Both the position numbers and the translations under genes were made by a program. Shown here piece by piece: positions 5,582-5,708 of a stretch of DNA of 5,708 bases (the first letter of the stretch is position 1; each line of letters begins with the position of its first letter). Where the stretch lies: NCBI GenBank assembly GCA_903842475.1, contig CAIMMA010000289.1, forward strand, positions 1-5,708, written 5' to 3'. This stretch comes from an uncultured bacterium (GTDB lineage Bacteria > Desulfobacterota > Desulfobulbia > Desulfobulbales > Desulfobulbaceae). The notes beneath the pieces are model-generated. The model was not told the origin of the DNA and made no database searches. It was given only the letters and a program-made list of their open reading frames with translations.

Positions 5582-5708
5582 TTATACTGTCACAGTTTTG
5601 GCTTTTTGGTCAAGCATTGATCGTTTTCGTCGCATAGATTCTCCTTTCAGTTCAAGTTTATATGAGTTGTGAACCAGTCTGTCCAAGATGGCGTCAGCCA
5701 AAGTCGGA
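5582..5708 (-). CDS. istB: IS21-family helper ATPase IstB, C-terminus (partial)
   Basis: The last 41 codons of an IstB-type AAA+ protein, which helps the IS21 transposase IstA choose and hold target DNA. The visible reading is PTLADAILDRLVHNSYKLEL, then KGESMRRK and a short basic tail to the TAA at 5584-5582. The LADAILDRLVHN(S/A)Y(K/R)-x-ELKGESMR block is the recognised C-terminal signature of IstB proteins. The Walker motifs and the start lie beyond the right edge. It is followed directly by the end repeats of the element. Confidence 0.85.
   Translation of the reverse strand, partial: PTLADAILDRLVHNSYKLELKGESMRRKRSMLDQKAKTVTV

Larger units (their letters stand above)
5437..5708 (-). mobile_element. 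End of an IS21-family insertion sequence (partial)
   Basis: The right edge holds the istB-side end of an IS21-family element that continues beyond the window. It contains, from inside out, the istB 3' end (5582-5708), a short spacer, three tandem 23-bp repeats (5471-5539) and an outer tip. Multiple end repeats are typical of IS21 ends. The outer boundary is my estimate: TGGTATTCC begins at 5437, matching the TG...CA ends of the family, and integrase coding resumes immediately outside it. The partner end and the target-site duplication are not in the window, so the exact base could be off by several. Confidence 0.7.

Noticed and set aside
5279..5672. Plus-strand open frames across the integrase start and IS end
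   Set aside because: They are antisense shadows of the integrase/IS reading frame, with compositions dictated by the repeats.

Overview
The window looks like a worn accessory stretch of a bacterial chromosome. The protein styles (a hybrid sensor kinase with an SBP_bac_3-type sensor, a paired YeeE/YedE sulfur transporter, a particular tyrosine recombinase type, an IS21-family element) suggest a sulfur-metabolising Desulfobacterota / former Deltaproteobacteria lineage. That placement is inferred from remembered protein style, not from a database search. I see no rRNA, tRNA or CRISPR array.

Left part (1-2119, + strand): the 3' end of a large membrane hybrid histidine kinase. It has the end of a periplasmic solute-binding-protein sensor, a transmembrane helix, a coiled coil, a PAS domain, HisKA and HATPase domains, and a C-terminal receiver. 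Inside the PAS domain, at a run of seven G (613-619), the reading frame moves by one base, so the gene reads as two overlapping pieces. All kinase and receiver residues after the shift are intact.

Middle part (2120-3463): a non-coding gap, then two translationally coupled membrane proteins that each carry half of a YeeE/YedE (Sulf_transp) transporter with its conserved cysteine motifs. They probably form one thiosulfate/sulfur-compound permease. A hairpin follows them.

Right-middle part (3464-4762): about 370 bp of apparently non-functional DNA runs into the decayed C-terminal end of what looks like a P-type cation ATPase. Its stop codon overlaps the start of an intact small four-helix membrane protein of the PsiE family. 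A 312 bp non-coding gap with several inverted repeats follows.

Right edge (4763-5708, - strand): a tyrosine recombinase whose N-terminus has been replaced by the end of an IS21-family insertion sequence. The IS contributes three tandem 23-bp end repeats and the C-terminus of its IstB helper ATPase, which runs off the window. The IS end is open in frame with the integrase, giving a chimeric reading frame.

I did not find a convincing new multi-gene system. The main points are gene decay (a frameshifted kinase, an eroded ATPase, an IS-truncated integrase) around two intact membrane modules, the YeeE/YedE pair and PsiE.
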